Assembly: GCA_016707585.1 (NCBI GenBank)
Contig: JADJHL010000012.1
Location: forward strand, 372,001 to 436,000
Source: Ignavibacteriales bacterium
GTDB taxonomy: Bacteria; Bacteroidota; Ignavibacteria; Ignavibacteriales; Ignavibacteriaceae
Direction: 5' to 3'
DNA: 64,000 nt
Below the pieces are notes generated by a model. The model was not told where the DNA came from, made no database searches, and saw nothing but the letters and a program-made list of their open reading frames with translations. Position numbers and translations under genes: made by a program. Below are positions 50,899 to 61,500 of this stretch, piece after piece (the first letter of the stretch is position 1; each line of letters opens with the position of its first letter).

Positions 50899-52008
50899 AT
50901 GAAAGTTTTAATCCTTGGGGATGCCTCAAATCCTCATATAATTAAATGGGCAAATGCACTGTATTCATCAGGAATAGAGATTATTATCTTTAGTTTCAGG
51001 AAAAGTGATGCTTTAGTTTTTTTAAAAGGGATTGAAATTTTCAGTATGGATTCATTGTACAATATTACAACAAAAAAAAACGCTGCTATTTCAAAAATAT
51101 TTTATTTAAAAGCTATTCCTAAACTCAAAACAATTATAAGAGAAAGAAAACCTGATATTGTACATGCACATTATGCTTCAAGTTATGGCTTTTTAGGATC
51201 TCTGGTAAATTTTCATCCTTTTATAATTTCCGTTTGGGGTTCTGATGTAATTGATTTCCCTAAAACCTCAATTTTACATAGAGAGTTATTTAAATTTAAC
51301 TTGAGAAAGGCCGATAAAATTCTTTCCACAAGTCAATTTATGGCGAATCTGTTAAAGAAGTATACATCAAAAAAAATATTTATAACTCCTTTTGGAATTG
51401 ATCTTCAATTGTTCAAACCCGAATCAAAATCAGATTTGTATTTTACAAATGATGAAATCGTAGTTGGAAGCATTAAAGGATTGGAATGGTATTATGGGAT
51501 TGAATATTTAATTGAGGCATATCATAAAGTAATAAAAATTCTTCCAGAAAAGAAAATTAGATTATTGATAGTTGGTAGTGGGGCTATCGAGGATAAGATA
51601 AAAAACTTGATTAGCAACATGGGATTAGAAGGTAAAGTTATATTAACAGGAAAAGTCAATTATCGTGAAATTCATAAATATCACAATATGCTTGATATTT
51701 TTGTAGCAGTCTCTGTTTATGAAGAAAGTTTTGGTGTCGCAGTATTAGAAGCTTCGGCATGCGGTAAACCAGTTATAATTTCGAGAGTTGGAGGAATGAT
51801 AGAAGTAGTTGAAGAGGGTATTACAGGTTATATTGTTCCACCTAGAGATAGCGAACTAACTGCACAAAAAATAATTAAACTAATTTTAGATGAATCACTT
51901 CGGCAAAAATTAGGAATTCAAGGCAGAGAAAGAGTCCAGAAGTTGTTTGATCTAAAAGTATGTCTTAATAATATGATCAATATATATCAAGATTTAATTA
52001 CGTTATAA
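50899..52008 (+). CDS. Glycosyltransferase family 4
   Basis: 369 aa GT-B enzyme. N-terminal domain start MKVLILGDASNPHIIKWANAL, then HAHYASSYGFLGS and ISVWGSDVIDFP, common in GT4 enzymes. The C-terminal domain has FGIDLQLFKPE, VVGSIKGLEWYYGIEYL, KVILTGKVNYREIHKYHN and the donor-binding loop SFGVAVLEASACGKPVI with its EX7E-type glutamates, then GYIVPPRDSE. Retaining transferase for one sugar of the repeat unit; donor unknown. Confidence 0.9.
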   Translation: MKVLILGDASNPHIIKWANALYSSGIEIIIFSFRKSDALVFLKGIEIFSMDSLYNITTKKNAAISKIFYLKAIPKLKTIIRERKPDIVHAHYASSYGFLGSLVNFHPFIISVWGSDVIDFPKTSILHRELFKFNLRKADKILSTSQFMANLLKKYTSKKIFITPFGIDLQLFKPESKSDLYFTNDEIVVGSIKGLEWYYGIEYLIEAYHKVIKILPEKKIRLLIVGSGAIEDKIKNLISNMGLEGKVILTGKVNYREIHKYHNMLDIFVAVSVYEESFGVAVLEASACGKPVIISRVGGMIEVVEEGITGYIVPPRDSELTAQKIIKLILDESLRQKLGIQGRERVQKLFDLKVCLNNMINIYQDLITL

Positions 52009-52049
52009 AGTAATAAACTTTCTCAAACTTATAAAAGTAGAGATTTTTA

Positions 52050-53876
52050 ATGTGTGGAATATTTTGTGCTTTATCCTTTGAAAAACCTTTTAATGAATTG
52101 GATTATATTAAATTTGTAGAATCAACCAACTTAGTTGCTTACCGTGGTCCCGACTCTTCTAATTATAAAAAGTATAGAACATCAGATAATTTAAATCTCA
52201 GTGAAGATTTTAATCTATTCTTTGGACATCGCCGTCTTTCAATTATAGATCTAAGTAAAGATGGAAATCAACCAATGCAGATTGGAGATTATCATATAAT
52301 ATTTAACGGAGAGATTTTTAACTATATAGAATTGAGAGAAGAATTAAAATTATTAGGCATTCAATTTAAAACAAATACCGATACTGAAGTCATCATAAAA
52401 GTTTATGAACATTTTGGTCCAAAAGGATTTTATAAATTAAATGGGATGTGGGCATTTATAATACTTGATTTGAAAAACAGATTAATTGTTGTAAGTAAAG
52501 ATAGATTTTCTATTAAACCGTTGTATTGGTATAAAAATAATAATAGATTTTATTTAGCGAGTGAAATAAAACAAATAGTCCCTTTTCTTTGTAAAAAAGA
52601 ATTAAATCTTAAGGCTATGGGTAGATTACTTCATCAAGGAATACTTGATATGGATACCGAGACTTTTTACAAAGACGTTTATTCATTACAATCTAAGCAA
52701 AACCTTATTATTGATTTAGATAGTAAAAATATTTATAGTGAGTCGTATTGGAACTACAATTTTAGTAGCATTAAGACAGATGATGTTTTTGAACAATTTA
52801 GAGAATTGTTTTTGGATAGTATTAAAATAAGGTTAAGAAGTGATGTTGAGGTTGGTGCATTACTCAGCGGTGGGTTAGATTCATCTGCAATCTCTGTTTT
52901 AAGTAAAAATCTAATAGGTGAAAGTTTTAAAACATATACGGTTATTTCAGAAAACAAAAAATTTAGTGAAGAGAATTTTGTTGATATTTTAGTAAAAGAA
53001 AAATCATTAAGAAACGAAAAACTTTTATTAGGTTATGAAAACATTAAGGAAAATTTTGAGAATGTAATTCAAGTTCAGGACGATCCATTCCTCAATTTTA
53101 TAGTGGTTGCTCATTATTCGATTTTACAAAAGATTAAAAATGAAACCGACATTACTGTTGTTTTAAATGGGCAGGGAGGCGATGAAGTTCTAGCCGGATA
53201 TCTTAGATTTTTCTTTTTTTACTTAAGTGATTTGTACAAAAGAGGCAAATACTTTAAGCTTACCAAAGAAATATTTAGCTCTATATTTTACCAAACAGTG
53301 ATGATGCAATTGAGTAGTGCAGGTGCTAAGAGATATATTCCAAGCTTATCAAAAAATGAGAAGAAATTTATTTTACTTGAAGTAGAAAGGGAAAATACCT
53401 CAAATTTCAATAATCTAGTGGAAGCACAAGTTGCAAATATTGATAAATACTCAGTTCCAACCATAAATAGATATGAAGATAGAAATTCAATGGCTCATTC
53501 TCTCGAAGTTAGACTACCATTTTTAGACCATAGACTTGTGGAATTTTTATTAAATGTTAAAAATGATCTAAAAATTAAAAATGGATGGAATAAATATATT
53601 TTAAGAAAATCTCTTACTGAACTTCCCAAAGAGATTCGTTGGAGGAAAGATAAAAAGGGATTTGTATTGCCGGAAGAAAACTGGTTAAAAAAAGATTTTA
53701 GAGAAGATATACTTACAATTTTTAAAAAGTCACGATTAGAAGAATTTGGGATTATTAGGGGAGACTATTTCCTCGAAAATTATAATTCTTATTTAAATGG
53801 TAATTCAAGGATTCACAACTTGGAAATTTCTAGAGTTTATATTGCTGAAAAATGGATGAGGCATTTTTTTAATTAA
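52050..53876 (+). CDS. AsnB-type glutamine amidotransferase/synthetase
   Basis: 608 aa. N-terminal class II glutaminase with Cys2 nucleophile (MCGIFCAL), RGPDSS, and LFFGHRRLSIIDLS; C-terminal synthetase with the PP-loop ALLSGGLDSSAIS and a later VVLNGQGGDEVLAGYLR. Sequence type is asparagine synthetase B, but homologues inside polysaccharide loci (for example WbpS/WbmE-like) amidate hexuronic acids of the glycan. Given the C5-epimerase three genes upstream in the same transcript, uronamide formation is the better guess here; neither activity is shown. Confidence 0.85.
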   Translation: MCGIFCALSFEKPFNELDYIKFVESTNLVAYRGPDSSNYKKYRTSDNLNLSEDFNLFFGHRRLSIIDLSKDGNQPMQIGDYHIIFNGEIFNYIELREELKLLGIQFKTNTDTEVIIKVYEHFGPKGFYKLNGMWAFIILDLKNRLIVVSKDRFSIKPLYWYKNNNRFYLASEIKQIVPFLCKKELNLKAMGRLLHQGILDMDTETFYKDVYSLQSKQNLIIDLDSKNIYSESYWNYNFSSIKTDDVFEQFRELFLDSIKIRLRSDVEVGALLSGGLDSSAISVLSKNLIGESFKTYTVISENKKFSEENFVDILVKEKSLRNEKLLLGYENIKENFENVIQVQDDPFLNFIVVAHYSILQKIKNETDITVVLNGQGGDEVLAGYLRFFFFYLSDLYKRGKYFKLTKEIFSSIFYQTVMMQLSSAGAKRYIPSLSKNEKKFILLEVERENTSNFNNLVEAQVANIDKYSVPTINRYEDRNSMAHSLEVRLPFLDHRLVEFLLNVKNDLKIKNGWNKYILRKSLTELPKEIRWRKDKKGFVLPEENWLKKDFREDILTIFKKSRLEEFGIIRGDYFLENYNSYLNGNSRIHNLEISRVYIAEKWMRHFFN

Positions 53877-53922
53877 TCTTCGATTTTTTTGTTAAAAAAT
53901 TTATTAGAATTTAAAAATAACC

Positions 53923-54804
53923 TCACCTGATTTTGTTAAAAATGCCTTGAGCTTTTTTTAACTTCCGATTTTTCGGAAAAATTTTTAACAAAATACTTAG
54001 AAGTAGACCAATCTGTTTTTTTACTGGTGAAATATAAGAATGAAGTACAAAGCTTCTATCTACATTTATAGGCTGAAATCCTACTCTTACTTTATAATTG
54101 TGTAATCCTTCACTTCCAGAATCTTCTTGAATAGAACTTAAACCATAACTAACAACATTACATTGACCTTCTTTTAAAAAATAATTTAGTACGAAATCGG
54201 CAAGGGTATTATTTGGGCAAAACTTTCTATGCTCGTCAGTTGAAAAACTACCTTGGATTATTACATAATCTTCAATGACTATTAAACTCATAAATGCAAC
54301 AATCTCATTATTAAATTTTGTTGCTAAAGCCTTATGCCCTGAGTTTAAGGCAAAATTCTTAAAACGAATCTCAAAATTACTTTTTGTTCCATCTGATAAT
54401 CCAACTCTAGTTCGAGTATCATGAAATGCTTGAAACCCGTTAACTAAAATTTCATTCCATTGAACAAACTCAATTGTAAGATTCTTCTGTCCAATACGAA
54501 TATCTCGAACAACATTTTTTGAGAGTTTATTTTGATTATAATTTTTATCATAACAATTATATAAAATCGTATTTGTTGATTGTCCAACATCAGAGATAGT
54601 ACAAAAGCTTACAATTAAGCAATTTAATTCTCTAAATACTCTTTTAATTTCGTTTTCAGATGGATTTGAAGTAATAAATTCTGGAAATCGAATTGCAGAA
54701 AAAGATTCATGCTTCATCCATAAATAATCACCATCTCCAGATATTACTAGTACGCCAGAGGATTTTAGATTAGAATAATATTCTACTAAAGAAATTGAAA
54801 TCAT
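53923..54804 (-). CDS. GNAT/FemAB-like acyltransferase
   Basis: 293 aa, soluble. Contains two weakly similar alpha-beta halves; the second has HKALATKFNNEIVAFMSLIVI, VIIQGSFSTDEHR and NNTLADFVLNYFLKEG, the layout of FemAB/BioF2-like (Acetyltransf_6) proteins. The C-terminal 40 residues are basic and partly hydrophobic. It is the only gene of the locus on the minus strand, between two plus-strand blocks, and is convergent with the asnB-type gene (46-bp gap). A role in decorating a sugar amine is likely, since a DegT aminotransferase is nearby. Confidence 0.65.
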   Translation of the reverse strand: MISISLVEYYSNLKSSGVLVISGDGDYLWMKHESFSAIRFPEFITSNPSENEIKRVFRELNCLIVSFCTISDVGQSTNTILYNCYDKNYNQNKLSKNVVRDIRIGQKNLTIEFVQWNEILVNGFQAFHDTRTRVGLSDGTKSNFEIRFKNFALNSGHKALATKFNNEIVAFMSLIVIEDYVIIQGSFSTDEHRKFCPNNTLADFVLNYFLKEGQCNVVSYGLSSIQEDSGSEGLHNYKVRVGFQPINVDRSFVLHSYISPVKKQIGLLLSILLKIFPKNRKLKKAQGIFNKIR

Positions 54805-54993
54805 AACTTTCTATAAAATTAAATAACTTATTAAATCATTAAGAACCATCTCAATATTATTTTTAATACTTTCCTATTAAATTAAATCATTTTTAAAAAA
54901 TTTACTATTTAGTAATTGAATTATATTTTGGTAATCAAATTGAGTAATTTTAGTTATTCAACTAATCAAGATTTCTATGTATTTGGCTTTTAT

Positions 54994-55566
54994 ATGATTA
55001 TTCGAAAAATAAGAAATACGGATGTCGAATCCATCTCAAAACTGCATATTAAAGTGTTTGATAAATCATATTTTTCAGTTTACTATACTTTATCTGATCT
55101 TAGTAAGTACTTTAATAAATTATTAGAGTTTAATGAGTATAGTTATGTTTGTGAAGATAATAATACGATTTTTGGTTATTTAATTGGAGGTTTTAGAACA
55201 CAAGAGGCTGTTAATATTTTTTTGAAAGAAAATCGAATTAAAATTCTTTATTATATTTTTCGAAATCCTAAATTTATAGTGATTGCTATTAATAAATTAT
55301 TTAAGAAAACTGTTAGTCAAAAACTTAAATCAAAGGTAGGACTTCGCCTTTTTCTAATTGGTGTTGATCCTTCTGTTAGCAAAAAAGGAGTCGGGGCACA
55401 ATTGGTAAAGAAATTTGAAGAAGATATTCTTTTAGGAGGTTATAATGAATACGGTTTATATGTTCGAACTGATAATCAAAAAGCAATTAGTTTTTATCTA
55501 AATCGTGGTTTTGTAAAAGAGTTTAAAAATTTTGATTTATTTTCATTTACAAAACTAATAAATTAG
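54994..55566 (+). CDS. GNAT-family N-acetyltransferase
   Basis: 190 aa with ATG at 54994; a TTG at 54916 in frame would add 26 residues not typical of the family. MIIRKIRNTDVESISKLHIKVF is a standard GNAT start; the acetyl-CoA loop is in LRLFLIGVDPSVSKKGVGAQLV (V-D-P-x-x-x-K-x-G-V-G-x-x-L), and YVRTDNQKAISFYLNRGF is motif B. In this locus it may acetylate an amino sugar produced via the DegT aminotransferase (56667), as WecD/PglD-type enzymes do; that is inference. Confidence 0.85.
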   Translation: MIIRKIRNTDVESISKLHIKVFDKSYFSVYYTLSDLSKYFNKLLEFNEYSYVCEDNNTIFGYLIGGFRTQEAVNIFLKENRIKILYYIFRNPKFIVIAINKLFKKTVSQKLKSKVGLRLFLIGVDPSVSKKGVGAQLVKKFEEDILLGGYNEYGLYVRTDNQKAISFYLNRGFVKEFKNFDLFSFTKLIN

Positions 55567-55616
55567 TACCCAAGTATAGATCATTTTCAAAACAAACTTT
55601 ACAGTAAAATACACTT

Positions 55617-56576
55617 ATGCTTACACTGATTTGTCCCGTATTTAATGAAGTAAATTATATAAATAATATCCTAAATTTTTTTTTAGAATCTAACCCTACT
55701 GAAAAGGAAATCTATTTTATCGATGGGGGGTCAACAGATAATACTGTTCAAATCATCCAAAACTTCATAAAAAAAAACTCCAATATTAAATTATTAATTA
55801 ATCCAAATAGATTTGTTCCTTTTGCCTTAAATTTAGGGATAAAAAGTAGTAAAGGGGACCCAATCATAAGGTTGGATGCTCATACTATTTACTCAATAGA
55901 TTACTGTGAAAAAATTCTTGAAGTCTTTAATGAAACAAATGCTGATATTGTTGGTGGTCCTATGATAAAAAGTGGCGAATCTTTTTTTCAAAAAACAGTT
56001 GCTTATTGTTCTTCCACGTCGTTAGGGATTGGGAATAGTAAGATTCATCAAGTTAATTATGATGGTCCATCAGATCACGTTTACTTAGGTGCTTGGAAAA
56101 GAAATCTATTTAATGATATTGGTTATTTTGATGAGAATCTTTTAAGAAATCAAGACGATGAGTTTCACTATCGTGCCAAGAGTATGGGTAAAAAGATATT
56201 TCTTTCTTCAAGGATTAAATCACAATATTTTCCAAGAAAAAACTTAAAAAAACTTTTCTCACAGTTTTTTCAATATGGTTTATTCAAACCATTAGTGTTA
56301 CAAAAAGTAAAATCTGAGTTTAAGTTTAGACATATTATCCCAAGTATTTTTGTGCTATATGTACTTTTACTTCCCTTGTGGTATAATAGTTTACTTTTAA
56401 GTTCAATGCTTTTTGTATATTTTTTATTGGTTACTATATTTGCAGAAAGCTCACATTTGAGTTTATATTCGAAAATTTTATGTTTTGTGGTTTATCCTAC
56501 AATACACGTTGCATATGGATTAGGTTTTTTATTTGGTTTATTTACCTCAAATAGGATAATGAAACGATTTCTTTAG
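55617..56576 (+). CDS. Glycosyltransferase family 2 (ExoA-like)
   Basis: 319 aa. N-terminal GT-A domain (LTLICPVFNEVNYINNIL; IYFIDGGSTDNTV; IIRLDAHTIYSIDYCEKIL with the DxH metal site typical of ExoA), then LGAWKRNLFNDIGYFDENLLRNQDDEF with the catalytic ED-type acid. Three or so membrane segments at the C terminus (from residue ~245). ExoA proteins add glucose residues during succinoglycan synthesis; here the sugar is unknown. Confidence 0.88.
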   Translation: MLTLICPVFNEVNYINNILNFFLESNPTEKEIYFIDGGSTDNTVQIIQNFIKKNSNIKLLINPNRFVPFALNLGIKSSKGDPIIRLDAHTIYSIDYCEKILEVFNETNADIVGGPMIKSGESFFQKTVAYCSSTSLGIGNSKIHQVNYDGPSDHVYLGAWKRNLFNDIGYFDENLLRNQDDEFHYRAKSMGKKIFLSSRIKSQYFPRKNLKKLFSQFFQYGLFKPLVLQKVKSEFKFRHIIPSIFVLYVLLLPLWYNSLLLSSMLFVYFLLVTIFAESSHLSLYSKILCFVVYPTIHVAYGLGFLFGLFTSNRIMKRFL

Positions 56577-56666
56577 TAAAAACAAATCAGTATTATTCAA
56601 TACATTCTTATTTGATATAAAATGATTTTTTAAGATATTTCACTCTCAATTATTTATAGATAATTA

Positions 56667-57827
56667 ATGAACAAAGACTATTTACTTTTTCATAGACCAT
56701 TCATCTCAGAGGAAGAAATTGATGAGATGGTTGACACGTTACGGTCTGGATGGCTTAGCATGGGACCTAAGACTATAAAATTTGAAGAAGAATTCAATAA
56801 ATATATCGGGTCTCAAAAGTCAGTAGCTGTAAATTCTTGGACGGCAGCTGGACACTTGACTTTAGAGGCTTTCGGGATTGAAAAAGGAGATGAAGTCATA
56901 GTACCAACTATGACTTTTCCTGCAACCGCTGAAATTGTATGTTACTTTGGTGCAAAACCTGTTATAGTTGATGTTGATAAAGATACTCTTAATATATCGA
57001 TTGAAGAAATTGAGAGAGCAATAACGCCTAAAACAAAAGCTATTATCCCAGTTCATTACGGTGGTCAACCTTGTGATCTTGATGAAATACAAGAAATAGC
57101 AAAAAGCTATAACATAAAAGTACTGGAGGATGCAGCACACGCTCTTCCAGCAACATATAAAGGAAAAAAAATCGGGACTATCTCGGATGCAACTTGTTTT
57201 AGTTTCTATGCTACTAAAACTTTATCTACTGGTGAAGGGGGGATGATTTGCACTAATAACCAAGAGATTGCTGAGAGGTGTGCAATTATGCGTCTTCATG
57301 GAATAAATAGAGATGCTTGGAAAAGATATAGTGAAGCTGGATCTTGGTATTATGAGGTTGTTGCACCTGGATATAAATATAATTTTACAGATCTTCAAGC
57401 CTCACTTGGATTGCCGCAGCTAAAAAAAGTTGATATAATGTGGGAGTGGAGGAAAAAAATTGCTTCAAGATACCTAGAAGGGTTTAAGGGTTTTGATCTT
57501 CTCACTTTACCATATATTAAAAATGATCGAGAATCTTCATGGCATTTATTTCCAGTTCGAATAAATCTAGAAATGATTACTAAAAATCGTGCTCAGATTA
57601 TTGATGAATTGAAAAATCATAATATCGGAGTGGGAGTTCATTTTATGCCAGTTCATCAACATTTATACTATAGTGAAACTTTTAATTTAGATGACAAGAA
57701 TTATCCAGTTGCATCAACCACTTTTCCCAGACTTATGTCACTTCCAATTTATCCCGGAATGAATGATAACAGTGTCGAAAAAGTCATTTCTACTGTTATA
57801 GATATTTTGAATCAACATCGAAGATAG
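56667..57827 (+). CDS. DegT/DnrJ/EryC1/StrS-family aminotransferase
   Basis: 386 aa, PLP-dependent sugar aminotransferase of the fold-type I group. The PLP lysine is K184 in FYATKTLSTGEGGM; other signatures are VNSWTAAGHLTLEAFGI, EVIVPTMTFPATAEIV, PVHYGGQPCDLDEI, VLEDAAHALPATY, and PGYKYNFTDLQASLG. Such enzymes convert keto-sugar nucleotides (for example UDP-4-keto-6-deoxy-GlcNAc) to amino sugars. No NDP-sugar dehydratase lies in the window, so its substrate must come from elsewhere. 11 bp before the sugar transferase gene. Confidence 0.92.
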   Translation: MNKDYLLFHRPFISEEEIDEMVDTLRSGWLSMGPKTIKFEEEFNKYIGSQKSVAVNSWTAAGHLTLEAFGIEKGDEVIVPTMTFPATAEIVCYFGAKPVIVDVDKDTLNISIEEIERAITPKTKAIIPVHYGGQPCDLDEIQEIAKSYNIKVLEDAAHALPATYKGKKIGTISDATCFSFYATKTLSTGEGGMICTNNQEIAERCAIMRLHGINRDAWKRYSEAGSWYYEVVAPGYKYNFTDLQASLGLPQLKKVDIMWEWRKKIASRYLEGFKGFDLLTLPYIKNDRESSWHLFPVRINLEMITKNRAQIIDELKNHNIGVGVHFMPVHQHLYYSETFNLDDKNYPVASTTFPRLMSLPIYPGMNDNSVEKVISTVIDILNQHRR

Positions 57828-57838
57828 TTTCTGTTGTA

Positions 57839-58414
57839 ATGGGCAAACAAGGTAGTTTTCTAAAACGATTTTCTGATTTATTGATTAGTATTATACTCCT
57901 TATTGTTTGTTTTCCTCTGTTTTTAATCATTGCTGTTGCGATTAAATTGGAATCGAAGGGACCAATTTTCTTTTTGCATGAAAGAACAGGATTGAACGGA
58001 AAAACATTTAGAATGATAAAATTTAGAGGAATGATTGATAATGCATTAGATTTTGGACCAGGAATAACTCAAGTTGATGATCCACGTATAACAAAAGTCG
58101 GAAGATTTTTACGAAGAACAAGTCTCGACGAACTACCACAATTGGTCAATGTTTTAGTTGGTGAAATGAGCATTATTGGTCCTCGCCCAGAAATTACGAA
58201 TATAACGCAAAATTATTCAACTGAACATAAAAAAGTATTTGAATTTTTGCCAGGTATAACAGGAATTTCTCAAGTAAATGGAAGACAAATGTTAACCCCT
58301 GAACAAAGAACCAATATGGAAATTAGGTATTATTCTAAAGAGACTTTTTGGGGGGATATTAAAATTTTCATTAAGACTTTTTATGTTGTAGTAAGTAACA
58401 AAGGGAATATTTAA
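57839..58414 (+). CDS. Initiating sugar-1-phosphate transferase (PglC-type)
   Basis: 191 aa, the short monotopic phosphoglycosyl transferase type: one N-terminal reentrant/TM helix (LLISIILLIVCFPLFLIIAVA), then ESKGPIFFLHERTGLNGK, MIKFRGM, the catalytic TSLDELPQLVNVL with its Asp-Glu dyad and GEMSIIGPRPEI. It loads the first sugar phosphate onto undecaprenyl phosphate. Lacks the N-terminal helices of WbaP/WcaJ. DegT aminotransferase + PglC is a common pair for amino sugars such as diNAcBac, so the first sugar may be an amino sugar. Confidence 0.93.
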   Translation: MGKQGSFLKRFSDLLISIILLIVCFPLFLIIAVAIKLESKGPIFFLHERTGLNGKTFRMIKFRGMIDNALDFGPGITQVDDPRITKVGRFLRRTSLDELPQLVNVLVGEMSIIGPRPEITNITQNYSTEHKKVFEFLPGITGISQVNGRQMLTPEQRTNMEIRYYSKETFWGDIKIFIKTFYVVVSNKGNI

Positions 58415-58518
58415 AATACTAATTATCTTATTACTGATCTTCAGTTTTAATAAAATATAATCTTTAACTAATCGAACCTTTCTTAAACTTGATTTTATCA
58501 ACGCAATTTGATTTATTT

Positions 58519-58546
58519 TTGACCTTGTATTGAAATCATTTAAAAT
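58519..58546 (+). promoter_or_regulatory. Possible sigma70-like promoter for the C25 peptidase
   Basis: TTGACC (58519-58524), a 16-bp spacer and TAAAAT (58541-58546), about 38 bp before the ATG at 58585, in the 170-bp gap after the polysaccharide locus. Only a pattern match; this lineage may prefer TAnnTTTG-type promoters. Confidence 0.35.
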
Positions 58547-58584
58547 CTAATTTTCCGATCGAATCAAAAAAACAGGAATTTTTA

Positions 58585-61500
58585 ATGCAGATATTTAGAT
58601 TAATTTTACTTCTATTAGCATTATCATTTTTCAAATCAATAGCTCAACCTTATAAAATATTAGAATCTACTAAAGAACATATAATCATTGAGTTCGATTT
58701 TCATAATTATTATACAATAGCAGATACGATTATTAATGGTAAAAGGTTCAACTATATTAATCAAATGGAGTTTTCTCCCCGGATGCCGGGTGAACCGTGG
58801 TTACCAGAATTGTTGATTAATATTGGTGTTCCCAATAAATGTAATCCCTCTCTGAGCATTTTAAATTCTGAAGAAATTAAAATTAATGACAAATTTATAA
58901 TTCCATTTCCTAAAGAAGATCCAGATATAACTCCTAAAGGTGAAGATAATTTTAATTTTGAAATTTATAATAGTAATCGATTATTTCCTTTTACTAAAGC
59001 AAAAATAATAAATGATTATATTTTTAGATACTCTCGTGTTCTAGTAGTTGGGATTTCCCCTTATCAATTTAATCCTATATCAAGAGATATTTTGTTTACA
59101 AACAAAATGAAAATCAAAATAGTATTTAACTCACTTAATGATCTCAATGATAAAAAAATAGAAGATGCTTTTACTGAAAATTATCTACAAGATCTCGTAA
59201 TTAATTATGAGATAATGTCTGATTGGATAACTAAGGAAGAAACGCAGCAGAATAAAACCTCTACTTTTTGGTACAATTCTAATCAAAATTATTATAAAAT
59301 CTATCTTGCTAAAAAAGGTGTTTATAGAGTAACTTATGATGAATTGATTGCAGCAGGGGTTCCATTGAGTGCTGAAATTCCAGTTGATAAAATTGGATTG
59401 TATGGAGGTGGAGAATCTATACCATTGGATATAACAACCAGTCAAAATGGACTTTTTAAGAGTGGGGATTATTTTCAATTTGTGGGACTTCCGCCACCTA
59501 AAAGTAGTTATTCAAATTTTAATTTGTACAACAAAAGTAATGTCTATTGGTTTACATTTGAAAATGATTCATCAGAAGAACGATATAAAGATATTACAGG
59601 TATAGCCAGTTCTTGGACAAGATCAATTGACTATTATCTTTACACTGAACACTATGAAGAGGATAAAATATATGAAAGATGGGGACTTGCAGGCAATGGA
59701 AATAGGGATCATTGGCAATGGGGTAAAGCTATTGCAAGAAATCAACAATCTATTGTTGGATTTGAAAGTTTCTATAATGAATTACCAGATATAAGTAGAG
59801 ATTCTAATTTTGCTGTTTTAAAAGTAAATATGCATGGCGTTTCAAATAATAATCGATGTCCTAGCCATCAAGCCTACATTTCACTTGCAAATAATGAGCT
59901 AATTGGCACATATACATGGAATGGTCAAGCTGAAGCCACATTTGAAAAGAGAATTGATAGTATAAAAAACTATCCAACAGGAAATAAAGTTTCTGTATTT
60001 GTGTATGGAGATGCTTGTCCAGATACTATAAATCCGGATGATGAGATTAGAATAAACTGGTTTGAATTTGAGTATTGGCGGTATTTAAGAACTTATCCTA
60101 ATAATTTTAACTTCACAAGTAATCCGAATGAATTTGGTGTAAATAGATTTTGGTTGTCTCGGTGGCAAAGAGATAACGCAAAAATTTATATACCTTCAAA
60201 ATCTAAAGTAATTAGTGATCCAGATATTCCTAATGATCAGTATAATTCTTTAAGATTTGTGGATACTGTTTCTGCTCTAACAGAATATTTTGTTATCGCA
60301 TCTGATTATTTTCTAACTGTGGATTCAATAAAATTTGATTCCCCATCAAACCTCAAATCAACCGGAAATGGTTCGGATTATATAATAATTACTCATCCGA
60401 ATTTCAAAAACATTGCTGAAGGATTAAAATCAATTAGAAGTGTAAATTTCCCTGATACCTCAATTTCTAACCCACGGATTTTTATAGCTGATGTTCAGGA
60501 TATTTATGATGAGTTTTCAGATGGATTGATTTCTCCAGAAGCTATAAAATCTTTTATAAAATATGCTTTTGAAAACTGGGTTATTCCGGCTCCAAGCTAC
60601 ATAGTACTTCTCGGCGATATGAGTTATGACTATAGAGAGATTTTATCGGATAGCAGACCAAATTTTATCCCCTCAATTCCATATTTTACTCAAGAATATG
60701 GGCAAACGGCCAGTGATAATATGTTTGTAGCTGTAGCTGGTACAGATGTCACACCCGATCTAGCAATCGGCAGATTATCAATTGAAAATGTTGCTGAAGG
60801 TGCTGTGTTATTAGAAAAATTAAGTACATATCCATCAGATAATTCCAAGGCTTGGAAACAGAACGTCTTACTTTTTGCCTCAGGAATTAGTTTAGCCGAT
60901 GAAATTTCTTTTGGGTTTAATGACGCATCAGAACTACTTGAAAATAATTTTTTAACACCTAATGGTTATACTACTTCAAAGGTTTATAGATACCCTAGCA
61001 AGACTATTCATGAACCATTTCAAGGAGACGGTCCTAAAATTCGTGAAAAAATAAACGAAGGGGGTGTTTTTGTTAACTATTATGGGCATGGTGGTGGTTA
61101 CCAATGGGATCTTATTTTCACAAATGATGATATTTACCTCCTTGAAAATGAAGGTAGATTACCATTTATATCTAGTACAACATGTTACACAGCTCATTTT
61201 GATAATCAGGATGTATTTGGAGAACAGTTTAATAAAGTTCCGGGTAAAGGATGTATTGGATTTTTTGGAAGTGCTGGTTTAACATATTGGCAAATCGGTA
61301 AGGAAATTAATCAAAAATTGTTTGGGCAAATCTTTCATTTTCAGGAATTTATTACTGGAAAAGCAATCTTAAAAGCTAAGTCACAAGTATCTGGAGGCGG
61401 TGCATATGGTAACCAAGTTGCATTGCTAACATTGCTTGGAGATCCAGTTTTTAAGTTAGCATTACCTTCTTTTCCAGATTTTGAAATTAAACCGTCTGGA

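Noticed and set aside
52050..53876. Plain asparagine biosynthesis role for the AsnB-type gene
   Set aside because: Not excluded, but its position inside a glycan locus beside a C5-epimerase makes amidation of a sugar more likely.
54916..54993. TTG start for the GNAT gene
   Set aside because: The 26 added residues have no GNAT similarity; MIIRKIRNTD is the normal family start.
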